NCBI GenBank assembly: GCA_018292915.2 | Contig: JACVVK020000084.1 | Coordinates: forward strand, 181,001 to 245,000 | From: Batillaria attramentaria | Taxonomy: Eukaryota; Mollusca; Gastropoda; Batillariidae | Reading direction: 5' to 3' | Length of the DNA stretch: 64,000 nt | Part shown: positions 1 to 11,809 of the stretch, piece after piece | Layout of the letters: each line of letters starts with the position of its first letter | Position numbering within the stretch: the stretch's first letter is position 1 | Notes under the pieces: model-generated | Database searches by the model: none | Told to the model about the DNA's origin: nothing | The model's input: the letters and a program-made list of their open reading frames with translations, nothing else | Program-made: the position numbers and the translations under genes

Positions 1-423
1 TGTCTCGCTCACTGACCGAAAGCACAATGAAGTCACCGCAAACTCACGCTCTGGTTTTATAAAGGTGTCCAAAGTGCTGAAAACTCTGACAGAGTTTGCC
101 GCATTATGCACAGTCACAGGAGTTGCAGTTAAAACAACAACAACAACAACAACAACAAAACACAAAACAACACTGTCCCTTTTTGTTGCGATTGCAGACC
201 TTTTAGGGCTGCGGGCATTTAGAACGGTTTGCCAGTTTGATATGGGGCCGTTCCTGTTCGGTTACTAGCGTCTGTGGCGTACTGTATCACGTGCATCCGG
301 CACATCTTCTCCAAGTGCCCGCACCATTTAACATTGTGACAAACCGTCACTGTAGTTTTGTGACTGATGGTTGGCGTATGATGCGCACATTATGTGTTTG
401 TAGTTTGTGTGGACCGATGCATG

Positions 424-494
<71 letters not shown>

Positions 495-582
495 AGTGAG
501 TGTGTGTTCTTTTGTAAGGCGCCCCGAGTACCCATAATTATTCATTATTATTATTATTTGTTTTGTTCTTGTGTGTTTTCAG
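1..582. other. Flank upstream of signal-peptide exon
   Basis: No coding sequence is supported here. The stretch holds a short (CAA)n tract near 130-160 and a long (GT)n tract at 424-486. It ends in a pyrimidine-rich tract and AG at 581-582 that can serve as a 3' splice site, so it is probably an intron or promoter region of the exon that follows. Confidence 0.5.
424..486. repeat. (GT)n microsatellite
   Basis: About 60 bp of uninterrupted TG dinucleotides, followed by degenerate GTGG and GAGT steps. The open frames across it on both strands are only repeat translations. Confidence 0.95.
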
Positions 583-661
583 ACGATCACAATGAGGAAT
601 CTAGCTGTCTTTGTGTTGCTCCTGGCAGTTGTGGGACTTAGCGCAGCCTACTGGATCGACG
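583..661 (+). CDS. Candidate exon encoding a signal peptide of a secreted protein
   Basis: The exon starts after a T-rich tract and TTTTCAG (576-582) and ends at a GTAAGT donor (662-667). The ATG at 592-594 follows a 9-bp leader in the same exon. The 23 codons give a textbook signal peptide: M-R-N start, a hydrophobic core (residues 5-16, Val, Leu and Ala rich), small residues GLSAA as a likely cleavage region, then YWID as the first mature residues. The frame leaves in phase 1. The frame runs on past the donor only into intron-like GT-rich sequence, so it is not a single-exon gene. I could not find a convincing next exon; the 1200-1282 stretch (NGCRKTKCHY) lacks a good acceptor. The mature product is unknown. 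Splice sites and hydrophobicity are seen directly; secretion is inference. A chance exon-like stretch is possible. Confidence 0.5.
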
Positions 662-667
662 GTAAGT

Positions 668-910
668 TTGAGTCCCTTTTTCATTTCACATTAATTTTGT
701 TTGTTTATTGGTTGGTTGGCTGGTTGGTTGGTTGGTTTTCTGATTTTATGTTCCCTTACCGACCACTAAACGTGGGTTGGCCAAATAAGTTTTGCTACTG
801 TGTTTGTCTGTTTGTTTGTTATGCACACATTCTCCCGGGAAATCCCTTTTTCGAAAACAAAATCAGATTAATTAAATCAGACACGCTCGCGTGTCGCGTT
901 CATGCGATGC

Positions 911-968
<58 letters not shown>

Positions 969-1690
969 GATGAAGTACGCAAATGCAAAGCCAGTCCTTT
1001 TTATGCATACTGATATAATTCAGATGAATGGAAATACAGCTAACCTGATTTGTGTCCGGGAATAAATGTCAAAGATTCACTCGCACTGTCTGTCTGTCTG
1101 TCACGTCATACACTTACAGGTGCATAAAAAAGTGCACCACCAATTTGCATGGAGCACTCTGGCACTCAACACAATGGATCCTGAGTGATAGCTCTCTGCC
1201 TCTCCCTGTCAATAACACGGGGGCTAAACGAAACGGCTGCCGGAAGACCAAGTGCCACTACGCTTCAAACAGTCCGATTTGAGTACGGAGAAAGTGCCTC
1301 ATGCTGGTCCGATCGCATTGTGGAATTTACACCTGACTCGTTTAATTATTTCCCTCAAACTTGGTCAGACAGGATGGTCCCATTTCGCAGGTCAAAATTA
1401 GGAAAAGAGATTCACACGTGTGATAGCGTTTGTATCAAACAACGAACTCGGATACTTATAAAAATGATATTTCCGAGGAAATAAAAACTTGATATCCTTC
1501 CCTCAAGCAACCCATTTGCGCAACCACAGAACTTTACCCGCAGACGTTTATTGAAGTCATTGCCAACAAAATTTCATTCCCACGACATAAGTCTTTGAAC
1601 CGAATGTACTTCAGGGAAAACAAAACTCACAGTGGCTGCGTAACAGATGTCATCATGCGAGGGAGAACGCCAATGTTTGCATGGAGCGGA
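668..1690. other. Probable intron or intergenic sequence
   Basis: AT-rich sequence downstream of the signal-peptide exon. It contains short GGTT repeats (705-735) and a (CT)n microsatellite (915-964). No exon with convincing splice sites was found. Confidence 0.4.
915..964. repeat. (CT)n microsatellite
   Basis: About 50 bp of CT dinucleotides. Confidence 0.95.
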
Positions 1691-1708
1691 AAAGGGAGAG
1701 TGTCCTTT

Positions 1709-1924
1709 GGGGACCATAGAAGCCGTCGATTGGTGAGACGGGACACGCCGCTTGGCGTCGGCCCAGTTTTTGCGTAGGCGGTGCAGTCTCGATTGAAAAC
1801 TTAACAAACTTTCGTTGGGGACCATAGAAGCCGTCGATTGGTGAGACGGGACACGCCGCTTGGCGTCGGCCCAGTTTGTGCGTGGGCGGTGCAATCTCGA
1901 TTGAAAAACTTTACAAAATTTCCA
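1709..1924. repeat. Two tandem copies of a 108-bp unit
   Basis: GGGGACCATAGAAGCCGTCG starts at 1709 and again at 1817. Both copies continue nearly identically through the GGCGTCGGCCCAGTTT segment to GATTGAAAA, differing at a few positions. The recognisable repeat is a simple head-to-tail duplication with a 108-bp period. Confidence 0.9.
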
Positions 1925-2013
1925 TAGCTTAAGATCAGCGGCAAGAAATGTCACTGAAAATGAGTGCATTGCACCGTATGATTAGGTTAGTGATAACTTT
2001 CGACAGACATTGA

Positions 2014-2099
2014 TGCATGGTTGGTACTGCCCGTGCTCCTGCTACTACAACTGCTATGCATGGTTGGTACTGCCCGTGCTCCTGCTACTACAACTGCTA
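2014..2099. repeat. Two perfect tandem copies of a 43-bp unit
   Basis: TGCATGGTTGGTACTGCCCG begins at 2014 and at 2057. The two 43-bp units are identical by eye. A trinucleotide-like CTACTAC run follows. Confidence 0.92.
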
Positions 2100-2784
2100 C
2101 CACTGCTACTACTGACTACAGCTAATGTTGATTATCATTATCATTCTTATAATAGGAATCTGCATTAACGCTATTTCCTAGTCATGTCTGGATCAAAGTG
2201 TCACGAGCTAAATCCGACACACGTTACCTCCCATACCCGCCCTAGTCCACGTCTTACAAACTGGAATGTTATGTGTGTTGTCATACTCCATACTCCCAAT
2301 AACATTGTATATAGATATATGTCTTATTTCGACCACTCTGTAGCCGGCAATTTCCGATTATTTTGGTGCCCAACGAGAGCACTAGAGGCTAACTAGTACT
2401 AACATCAACATGGATTTTTTTCTTTCTTTTTTTGTTTTTTGATTGTTTGTTTGTACACTTTTTATTTACCTCATGTACTTTCGGTGTACGGCCCTCTCTA
2501 AGCTGCCAGAAACGTATGTCTGCCGGAAAAAATCAGACAACAAAGAGAAATGGTGTGGTGATTAATGAAAAAAAAAAACAAAAAACAAAAAAACAGAACC
2601 TATGAAGAAGGAATGCTCAGCCCTGTTAAAAAAAAACTTTTTTTTTTTGGCTTGAAGCGGACCAGCAAGACAACTTAGGTTCGAAAAAAGTACTAACATC
2701 ACCAAACCTTCCACAAACAAACAATGTTTAATGGTGAATCATTAATCAAAGTCTTACACCCTCTGCTTTTAATACACTTTTTCA
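2100..2784. other. Unassigned AT-rich sequence
   Basis: No coding or repeat family recognised apart from poly-A and poly-T tracts around 2568-2650. Confidence 0.4.
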
Positions 2785-2895
2785 ATTCAATTCAATTCAA
2801 TTCAATTCAATTTCAAACCACTTTATTCGTCGCTTGGGGCAATTTACTGGCGACGGGACAGGCGTAAACAAACTAAAATACGAAAAGAGTGTAAT
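2785..2895 (-). mobile_element. LINE-type 3' tail with (AATTG)n end
   Basis: Read on the minus strand, a GAATAAAGTGG segment is followed by a run of TTGAA pentamers (2785-2812 on the plus strand). This matches the general structure of non-LTR retroelement 3' ends with a short tandem tail. It resembles the plus-strand tail at 10640-10708. Only the untranslated end is present. Confidence 0.5.
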
Positions 2896-5150
2896 TATAC
2901 CAATAAACGTTTATTACGTCAAATCACATTACAATTTGTGTACAAACAGCTCCAGCTGACGTTTGCTCCAGCTGATCTGTTTCATGACGTGTCACTCTCT
3001 TTGCCTTTAAAAGCGTCAGTGTCAACAAGTATACAAACAACGGAGCTTCAGGCAAACACGCATGGCGCTTTTCTTTACTCTGTGCATGTTGTTGCGAAAG
3101 GAAACAATTGCTTTCGTACTTTTACAATACTCGTGAAAGTGATTATTTTTTCATGAAGACACTCTACCGTCATCTGGAAATAGGGCTTAAGCGCAATGGA
3201 TTTAATGAGCACTTAGGCGCTTTTTTGTTTTTGTTTTTCAGGTAACGGTTGCGCTGTTACCTAGTTCAGTGCGATCGAGTGTCACACTAATGAGACACGC
3301 CTTCAGGCAAAAATTTCGTTCGCGTCGTCTATCTGATCAGATTTATCTCTAACGGACGGACATTAACGCAGTAAACGCCGACAAATTAGCCTGCCAAAAC
3401 AAAGCACTAAAAGCAGAATCTATTTCGTGGACCGTAAAACAACGGAAACGCCATGTATCAGTTAACATACAAAAAGTGTGACTGCGCGCATTCCCCGGCG
3501 CTACATATTGGGAATCAAAGAGCTGACAATGCCATTCAAAGACAAAAACTTGGGCTAAAGTTACTGAGCAGGACGATAAGAATTTTCAACCTTAGTAACC
3601 CGGAACCCCGTAATTATTTTATTTTATGCAAATTGTTTTGTTTGTTTTTTGTTGTTGTTGTTGTTTTTTGGCTGGTTTTCTTATCCCTCTCCTTGTCATC
3701 ACAAATCTGTATAACTGAGAGAATCTGGAAATGAGTTTTATAGTTTTTATTCTTTTTGTTGTTTAAAAAAAAAAGAAGAAAGATAAAAAAGAAGCTCGAT
3801 TGAAAACCGTCGACTGTAGTCGCCTTCCTTTCTGGTTTTCACAAGACAGCAACTACAAAAAACAAACAAACAAACAAAAACCATGAAAGCATTCGCGTGC
3901 TCAGCAAATTTCTTTACCCAGTTCATGGTAAGTAGTGTCTTTTACGCAGGAAGAGTGTTCTGCTCATGTGAAACATCCGTCATGGCAGCGATCCCAAAAG
4001 GGTCTTTCGCGTTCTTTTGTTGCCAGTGTGTGCTAATGGGAGTCGGAAACAAGAGAGACGTCACGCCAAAGTGGCTTTTGGCATCACAGCCGTGGCTTAT
4101 ACCTTGGGGTTCAATTATTGAAACTAGACAAGCTTTTTCCCTCTCTTCCCAACCGCTTTGACGGTATTGTGTTCGTTAAAATGTCCCTGCTCACCTTGGA
4201 AAACTAGTTTTGGCCTTTGTTAAATTTGCAGTTTTCGAAATAGGTTCAGTTTTGGTTTTGGTTTTGGGGGTTATTTTCGGAAGTTTTACAGGCTCGAAAT
4301 GTGTAGACCAACGATTGACGTTAACCGTCTCCATCCTAAATCGAGAAAAACCCGAAAATGGCACTTATCCTGGCGTTTTTGAAAACTCTAAAAATTAATG
4401 GCAGTAATTCTAGCCAGCCCAAAAAGGCAGGGAAAGTATTGCAGTAAATTCCCATGTTTTGTCTCTAATTCAACATCCTGGTGGACACAATTTGATCACA
4501 GAATGTGTGGCAGCGTAACAGTGACACAGTCTCAAAGACCTTATACCCAGTGCGGTTCACGACATTCTAGCAATACTGACCTACAGTAGAAAAGAAGTAT
4601 ATTCACAAGACCCGGCCAACTACATGTCCAGCCAGTGAGAAATTAACAACAAACACAACAACAACAACAACAACAACAACAGCAACAACAACGACAATGG
4701 TAACAACAACAATGTGAATTAATACCGACAGAGGCTTCCTGATATTGCGAATTCCAGTTCGAAGTCGTGACCGACTTGGTCAAGTGGACAAAGGCGACCT
4801 AGCCTCATCATCTAGGTACATCATTGCTTGGTGGACTTCCTAGCAGGGGACCCTCGTCAATAAACATTGCATGCAGACACTATATTAGTTTTCACTTTCC
4901 TAAAACGCTCTCGTGCATAGTCTAGACTAACTTATTAGCCGCAGAGAGAAAAAGAAGCAGAAGAAGGGAGGAAGCGGGGGGGGGGGGGGGAATATCTTCT
5001 CTCCGCCAGCTCCCCAAGAGAGATTCCTATACAATATAATTGAAGCACAAGCGTGCAAGTAAGTAATGAGGAGATAAATATCAAGTGTTGCTGCAATTTG
5101 CGCTGTCGTAATTTCGTGCAGAACAAGAAGACATTTTCTGTACTGTCCCG
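2896..5150. other. Long unassigned stretch
   Basis: Short open frames only, none with recognisable domains or splice context. Visible structure is limited to GTT repeats near 3645-3665, (CAAA)n near 3858-3880, a (CAA)n tract at 4648-4695 and a G run near 4977-4991. Confidence 0.4.
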
Positions 5151-5153
5151 TGT

Positions 5154-5178
5154 AGTGTGTGCGTGCATGCGTGCGTGC

Positions 5179-5234
<56 letters not shown>

Positions 5235-5257
5235 GTGTGTGTGCGCGTGCGTGTGTG
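5154..5257. repeat. (GT)n and (GCGT)n compound microsatellite
   Basis: A GCGT-rich start passes into a long GT run and then back to GCGT steps. The apparent Cys/Val and His/Thr open frames are repeat translations. Confidence 0.95.
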
Positions 5258-5745
5258 ACTTTATTCATACGTCTGTACTACAAAGCTTTCTTTTTAGAAA
5301 GGAGACAATAGAAAATGTTTGTTTATTTGTTACGTTTTTTCACGATCATGGGAATCGATTTTTCTATTAATTTGTTTTTACTCGAGAAACCGCCGCTTAT
5401 TGTGTTACATTCCATTTCATTCTGACCACAGCACAAGACATCTTGAAAGGCTTTTTGAGAACAGAGCTGTTGAAATGTCTGGGTGACTGAACATGAAATG
5501 TTTTCAAGGCACGGACGTTTATAAAAGGACGCGCCTCGTTCAGGTTGACTGCACACCCGAGGGAGAAAACCAATCGGAAATGTTGTCGGGCGTGTTGCAA
5601 ATTTGATGAACCGTAAGCACAGAATGCTATCAGCTTCTTTCAGCAGTTTTGTGGCAGTCATATGCTTTGTTCCGTCTTTATATTTTAAACGCTTAGGATT
5701 GTGTAAGAACGTTGGGGTTTTTTGTTTGTTTTTTGTACAAGTGCA
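5258..5745. other. Unassigned sequence
   Basis: Open frames on both strands overlap here, but none shows domain signatures or splice context. Nothing supportable was found. Confidence 0.35.
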
Positions 5746-5748
5746 TTT

Positions 5749-5775
5749 TGTGTGCGTGCGTGCGTGCGTGCGCGC

Positions 5776-5806
<31 letters not shown>

Positions 5807-5830
5807 TGTGTGTGTGTCTCTGTGTGTGTC

Positions 5831-5871
<41 letters not shown>
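5749..5871. repeat. Compound (GCGT)n (GC)n (GT)n (GA)n microsatellite
   Basis: GCGT steps lead to about 20 bp of alternating CG (5770-5790), then GT, then a GA run up to a GGTGGGTGG segment. The alternating CG/GT block has left-handed (Z) DNA potential. Confidence 0.95.
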
Positions 5872-5872
<1 letters not shown>

Positions 5873-5892
5873 GTGGGTGGGGTGGGGAGAGA

Positions 5893-5960
5893 GAGACTGA
5901 CTGACTGACTGACTGACTGAAACTTTATTTCTCAAGGATGAGATAATAGACGCACAGGTC
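5893..5960 (-). mobile_element. LINE-like 3' tail with (CAGT)n end
   Basis: On the minus strand, AATAAAGTTT is followed by a run of CAGT tetramers (5896-5920 on the plus strand). This is a retroelement-like 3' end without coding sequence. Confidence 0.45.
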
Positions 5961-5998
5961 TCTCTTACTATCTGTCCTTGCTATACTAATAAACAAAC

Positions 5999-6038
<40 letters not shown>

Positions 6039-7560
6039 TGTAGCTGCTATTAACCCTCTCTAATACGCTCATACTGCACAGATCAGATCGGATTTACTAA
6101 AATCTTTTACTAAAAATAACCTCCCGGAAACGAAGTACATTACGGCCAATAAGGCACTTAAGTATACCGTATGGTTGGCTTGAATATTGAAACAAAAAAT
6201 CGAACGACACAAAAATGCCTTGAAAAGGGTTTATCTTGAAGTTCTAAAACGAAGTTATATTGGCTGTCTATCGGTATCCTGCAAACGGTATGATTGATTC
6301 TCTGTACGAGGTTTTTGCAAGGGCTTTGCAAAAGGTTTGCAGACAAATAAATCTCCGGGGGAAACAGATTATATTTATACAGTCATTTTTCTCGCAGCCA
6401 CATCAAAAGGTCACATCAAAGCACCATGACCCAGCCAGACAAGTGGACAGACGGCAATCCATCCAATTTAGAGAGGACATCTGCTTTATTGGTGGTCATG
6501 CCCGCACGCGGCGCCCCCGTGCGGTGGCTTTTAGCAAAGGACGATCACCGTAATCTTTGGTAGACTAGTGGTCAGGGGGCCCTCTGTGAACAAACAGCTT
6601 CCAGAGGCGCAGTGTCTGAGCCAAGCTTGTGCACTGAGTTAGTGTTTCAGTAATGGTTTAGGTGGGAGTAGGTGAACAGGTGTGGTCATAGAATACAAAT
6701 GCACAAGGTCTCAAAATGCCTATATTTACCCTTTTAGCCTCAGGCATCATAGTCACCCCTAAAAATGCTTTCATTTAAAAAACAAAAATTACCATGCACA
6801 GACCATTCAAGAGCATGCACAAGAAAAATTGAATGTCCCCTTTCCGCTCTGGCCTCACTGGAGTAATGCTGGTCTACTTTCTGTTTAGGCCACAGAGCCA
6901 CTTCACCCACATCCACTCACGTCAACTTTGCCTCTGTTCTGCGCAAAAAGTCCCAGCTTGCCTCCTCTTGCTACCCCCTGGCATGCACCTTGCCCTACCA
7001 AATACGAAAACCAGGCTTTTCCGTGACAACAAAAATCACTACAAACTAACACACTGGCAAAACAGGACGCTTCAAACAAACACTAAACTTGACCTCACGA
7101 GCAGTTTGTGTCCTTACACCTGTACAACTAAACCACAGTCGCAAGTTAAATTTTTGCGGTATTCTTCGCCGCAACACAAAAACAATTCGTACAATTTGTG
7201 TAGTCTCTTCTCACATTAATTTTTCAGGGTCGTACGCCTGTATCTCTACTTTCATTTAACAAAAAAAACAAAAAACCTTAGCGCCTCCCAAATTCATGAC
7301 GCTTAAGTCCTTTTTTCCAAATGGCACAAGTCCATGGAGGAAGTTTGATATGATAGTATTGATCGACTGTTCCCGTATCAGCTGTGCCTGTTACGGACCC
7401 ACCAGTGAGTTTGTGCGGGGGAAAAACGCCTACCACTAAGTTATACACTTTCGCAGCTGCGCATGTTGGCAGTGTTATCGATTTTGTTCGCTTGCTGGAG
7501 TTTGCGAGACTCATCGTTGATCACACTAAACGTCAGAGCTGATGACCATGTACTGACAAT
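5961..7560. other. Unassigned sequence, C-rich plus strand in part
   Basis: A (GA)n tract lies at 6003-6035. The plus strand at 6870-7220 is notably C/A-rich and carries a 128-codon frame with no recognisable domain. A 78-codon minus frame at 7278-7514 is also unrecognised. I cannot support a gene here. Confidence 0.35.
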
Positions 7561-7572
7561 CCTAAAAATAGG

Positions 7573-7990
7573 TGATGATGATGATGGAGACTTGGTATAG
7601 CGCACGGCTCCGCCCTAACTGAGATTCTCACGGTGCTTAGGGAAAGCTTTTTAAAGAAAGATAGGGTTTTTTGGGGTTTTTTTTTTAAGTGCAGATGATT
7701 ACTGGAATGACAGGCTGAAGAGATGAGTCTTCAGGCGCTTCCGGAATGCGGTGATGTTGACTACCTCCTTCACTGACTCAGGAAGAGAGTTCCACAGTTT
7801 GGGAGCTGTATTTTTCGAAGGACCGTGCATACTTCTTCTTGCTGGTGTCATCAGTCGAAGGGAGCCGCAGACGGAGAGAACTTGTAGACAGCAAATTGCG
7901 CATTTTCGTGTATCAGTTCCTGCAGGTACTTGGGGGCGGGGGGGGGGGGGGGCAGTGTTGTGAATACAGGAGTATGGCACTAGGGATTCA
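7573..7990 (-). pseudogene. 5'-truncated LINE, C-terminal end of reverse transcriptase ORF
   Basis: The minus-strand frame ending at 7699 reads TAPKLWNSLPESVKE and then FRKRLKTHLF. The W-N-S-L-P box followed about 20 residues later by a K-x-L-K-T-x-L-F motif is characteristic of the extreme C-terminus of CR1/L2-like non-LTR retrotransposon ORF2. A G/C homopolymer (7937-7952) interrupts the more N-terminal part. The 3' untranslated part (7573-7698) ends in a short GAT/ATC repeat at 7573-7586. Reverse transcriptase and endonuclease domains are absent, so this is a dead-on-arrival copy. Confidence 0.75.
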
Positions 7991-9015
7991 AGAGTTCCAA
8001 AAGCCTTTTCTTTCCGAACGGCAAAAAGTCTCTTTAATCATCCACCGTTTCTGAATGATCGTGAACTAATCTTTGAAGCGTTTCTGCAGGAATTTAACAC
8101 AGTGTTGGTGTACAGAAACCAGAAAGTGGCATACACGTGAATTGTGATTTTCCTAGGACAAGCACACTCGAGCACTTCGATCGTACATCTATACGTGACA
8201 TTACACTACACAACTCAGATCGCCTGCATTGCTTTGCGGTTTCCTTCAGTGACGTGTGTGTGGGAAGAAAACCGAACTCGCTTCGCTTTCTCGAAGACAT
8301 TCGATAAGAGCACTTTTACACTTCGACGACAGTTAGAAACAAGAACGATGTCATTAAAATGTCTGCAGCTCCGCAAGAAGACACTGTTAAAACCTCTGAG
8401 TTTTTTCCCTTGAAACCTATCTCCCGCAGTTACAGCACAGCATGAATGTTCCCAGCTCCACACTTTCTCCACCCTACAACGAGATCTTGTCTCGTCGCGA
8501 ACGTGGCATTACTGGAAGAATTAGCTGTCTCTCCAAGACGTAAATTGTCGCAGGGACTGGGGGTGGGCGCATGATCTGTCTACTACACTGTGGTGCCGTG
8601 TGCAGTTTTTGCCATCTGTACAAGTCTGAGGCAATTAGACCGCCACCAAACGAGGTTTTCCGTCAACGGAGAGTAGGATGGTACGGGCACCGTTGTTCTA
8701 TAGGTTCCATTATGATGGTGTCGAGTGCTTGCAGCTTTTTTTTACGTTGAAAGTCTGAAGCATTAGACCTTTAACCACGCAAGACTTCCCGCCAGCTGTA
8801 ACAGGGTATTCACGGTTTCAATAAAAAAAAATTTCAGACATATAAAACCTACAGTGAATACATAACCTACGCACATAGAGAAAAACAGGTACACTTTATT
8901 CGTGTATAGTAAGTTCTTTGAAAGTTCTGACCAAATCTATAAAATTAAAGGAAATCTTATATACCAATGAATTTTTTATACAAAGTTTGCAGACTAGAGC
9001 CACTCCATGTGGCGC
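7991..9015. other. Unassigned sequence
   Basis: No domain or repeat family recognised. Open frames of 60-90 codons overlap on both strands without splice context. Confidence 0.35.
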
Positions 9016-9017
9016 AA

Positions 9018-9383
9018 ATCATAATAATAATAATCGCATTGATATAGTCGCTTTAGCCCAGATATTTGGCTCAAAGCGCCAACGCGCACGCTCAAGTGAA
9101 TCACACGCTTTCTCTCACACACAGGACATGAACACATTACAGTTACGTGTTGCGAACGGCCAGCTCAGCAATTTAAGTGAAGGAATTTCAGAATTGTAAT
9201 GATTTTCGAACATTGTGGGCTGGACGTTTCCAGAGCAGAGGAAGCCGGAGTACCCGGAGAGAGCCCACGACGGTCGGCCTGAATATAGAGTGCCACATCC
9301 AACAACGTAAACCTCTTCGCCCCGAGTGGGACTCGAACTTGACCTCTCGCATTAGTGACAATGTCTTAACCACTGAAGCACCG

Positions 9384-9388
<5 letters not shown>
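9018..9388 (-). mobile_element. SINE-B, near full length
   Basis: On the minus strand it begins near 9388 with a tRNA-like head. This has a GGTTAAGACATTG A-box-like segment and a GGTTCGAGTCCC-like B box, here degenerate as AAGTTCGAGTCCC. The body CGGGTACTCCGGCTTCCTC lies at about 9244-9262. The element ends in GGCGCTTTGAGCCAAATATC and an ATT repeat (9021-9034). SINE heads of this kind carry an internal RNA polymerase III promoter. Other copies lie near 10.3, 15.3, 27.9, 29.6, 37.5, 50.0 and 50.7 kb. Confidence 0.85.

Positions 9389-9416
<28 letters not shown>
9389..9416. repeat. (GA)n microsatellite
   Basis: GA dinucleotides directly abutting the SINE-B head. A second interrupted GA tract lies at 9520-9560. 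Confidence 0.9.
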
Positions 9417-9421
<5 letters not shown>

Positions 9422-9500
9422 AATCCTTTATTTTCCAACGGTAGAAGATTTTGGCCGAAAGGCCAGTTTGCAACCTTGCCGTTGCTAGACTACAGTACAA
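9417..9500 (-). mobile_element. Retroelement-like 3' tail
   Basis: On the minus strand, GGCAAGGTTGCAAACTGGCC leads to GGAAAATAAAGGATTGTCATT and then a (CT)n run. The AATAAAG plus simple-repeat arrangement fits a LINE or SINE 3' end. Confidence 0.4.
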
Positions 9501-9518
9501 GAGTAAAAGTAAGCTTAG

Positions 9519-9559
<41 letters not shown>

Positions 9560-9560
9560 A

Positions 9561-10230
9561 TATTAGTTAACACCTAACAGATGAGGGGAAATCGGCGGAA
9601 AACTTAATTTTCACTTTCTTCCGCTTCAGACACACAACCAGAGACCGTGGCTGCAACTAAGACTGCGGTCCAAACAAAATGAATGAAACATAAGCCTAAC
9701 ATTACCCTCCATCAAACACTTTAGTCATCTTGCAGACAACTCCACAACCACAGACTGGCGCCGCTGATACGTAACTCCAGCATACAAGCCTGCCGCTATG
9801 ATGAGTCTGGCGTGGTCCTTCTTTGGTATCAAGGGCCATTAGATAAAGAAACTGGAGGCTTTAGTTTGTGTGGGCAATGACGGGAAATGGACAATAATTC
9901 CTGTCTCCAAAATAATCCTCTGTCCGTTGGACAGCGTCGTTAGTATGTTACGCGACTGCATGACGGCTCTGCGGCTATTTTGGACCGAATCACATTTCAG
10001 TGAAATTTTCTTTTTCTTTTACGAAAAGGGTTTGTGTGTTTATGTGTACAGTAGACGTACACGAAGTTGCCGTGCACTCCCCCGGCGACTCTATGAGACC
10101 AGTTTAAAAATGAACCTTGGGGTGTGCTGAACACATTAGATCATTGTTCTAATTGAGTCGACGGGGGAGTCCACGGTAACCGATGTCTCCTTGGCAACTA
10201 ACAAGTGTGAGGCAGAGACGCTGTACATAA
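9561..10230. other. Unassigned sequence
   Basis: No coding sequence or repeat family recognised. Confidence 0.35.
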
Positions 10231-10338
10231 ACGCGCGAGACAGACGAGAAAGAAAAATTCTTCGGCCCGAGTGGGATTCGAACCTGACCGGCCTCTCGCA
10301 TGGGTGACAAAGTTTTAACCACGAGACCACCGACCGCG
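10231..10338 (-). mobile_element. SINE-B, tRNA-like head only
   Basis: On the minus strand, GCGGTCGGTGGTCTCGTGGT starts near 10338. It is followed by AGGTTCGAATCCCACTCGGG, a clear A-box/B-box pair. The body and (ATT)n tail are missing, and the break falls at the edge of the duplication. Confidence 0.8.
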
Positions 10339-10529
10339 ACAAATGTTTAGTCTACAGAATTGTTCAACGACAAACTAAATACACAATATGGACACAATGT
10401 ATATGTAGAAACTATGCTGAACTTGCTCAGCCCTTTTTTTTTGGGGGGGGGGGGGGGAGGGGAGGGGGGGGGGTCGATGCTCTGTGTCCAGTCTGACTCT
10501 CTCACGTCTCCCAAAGCGCGTTTGTCTTT

Positions 10530-10585
10530 GTTATATATGTTTGTCTGTGTTTAATATGTATGGATTTATATGTCTAGATAAATTA

Positions 10586-10632
<47 letters not shown>

Positions 10633-10708
10633 CCAGAAGAAAATTTTCTGCCATCGACAGACAATAAAGTTATATTGAATTGAATTGAATTGAATTGAAT
10701 TGAATTAT
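10530..10708 (+). mobile_element. Retroelement tail inserted in duplication copy 1
   Basis: The segment after GTCTTTGTTAT is absent from the matching position in the 15.7-kb copy. It contains a (GT)n run (10588-10630), then GACAGACAATAAAGTTATAT and TTGAA pentamers. The flanking TTAT appears on both sides, so a short target duplication is likely. It is a 5'-truncated LINE-type 3' end. Confidence 0.65.
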
Positions 10709-10794
10709 CTGGAATCGGCATGAATCACGTTGTCCCTGTAAATGGCGCATTAGTGCTAATGACCGATGCAATGCAATATTGCCAAGAGCAAATG

Positions 10795-11540
<746 letters not shown>

Positions 11541-11544
11541 TTGG

Positions 11545-11778
11545 ACTGTGAGAACAGACAAAAAAGTTTGTTTGTTTGTTTGTTTGGTGGTGGTGTTGTT
11601 TAATTTTGACGGGGTGTTTTTGTTAGTTTGTTTGTTTGTTTTTGTCCGTTTTGTTTGTTTGTTTGTTTGTTTTTGTTTTCATTTGTTTTGTTTATTTTAT
11701 TATTTTGTTTGGTTGGGGTTTTTGTTGTTGTTGGTGGTGGTGGTTTTTTTGTGTTTGTTGTTGTTGCTGTCGTTGCTG

Positions 11779-11809
<31 letters not shown>

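Noticed and set aside
1052..1282. Possible second exon with NGCRKTKCHY after the signal-peptide exon
   Set aside because: No pyrimidine tract and AG in the right phase before it.
7278..7514. 78-codon minus frame
   Set aside because: Not recognised, with no splice or conservation evidence.
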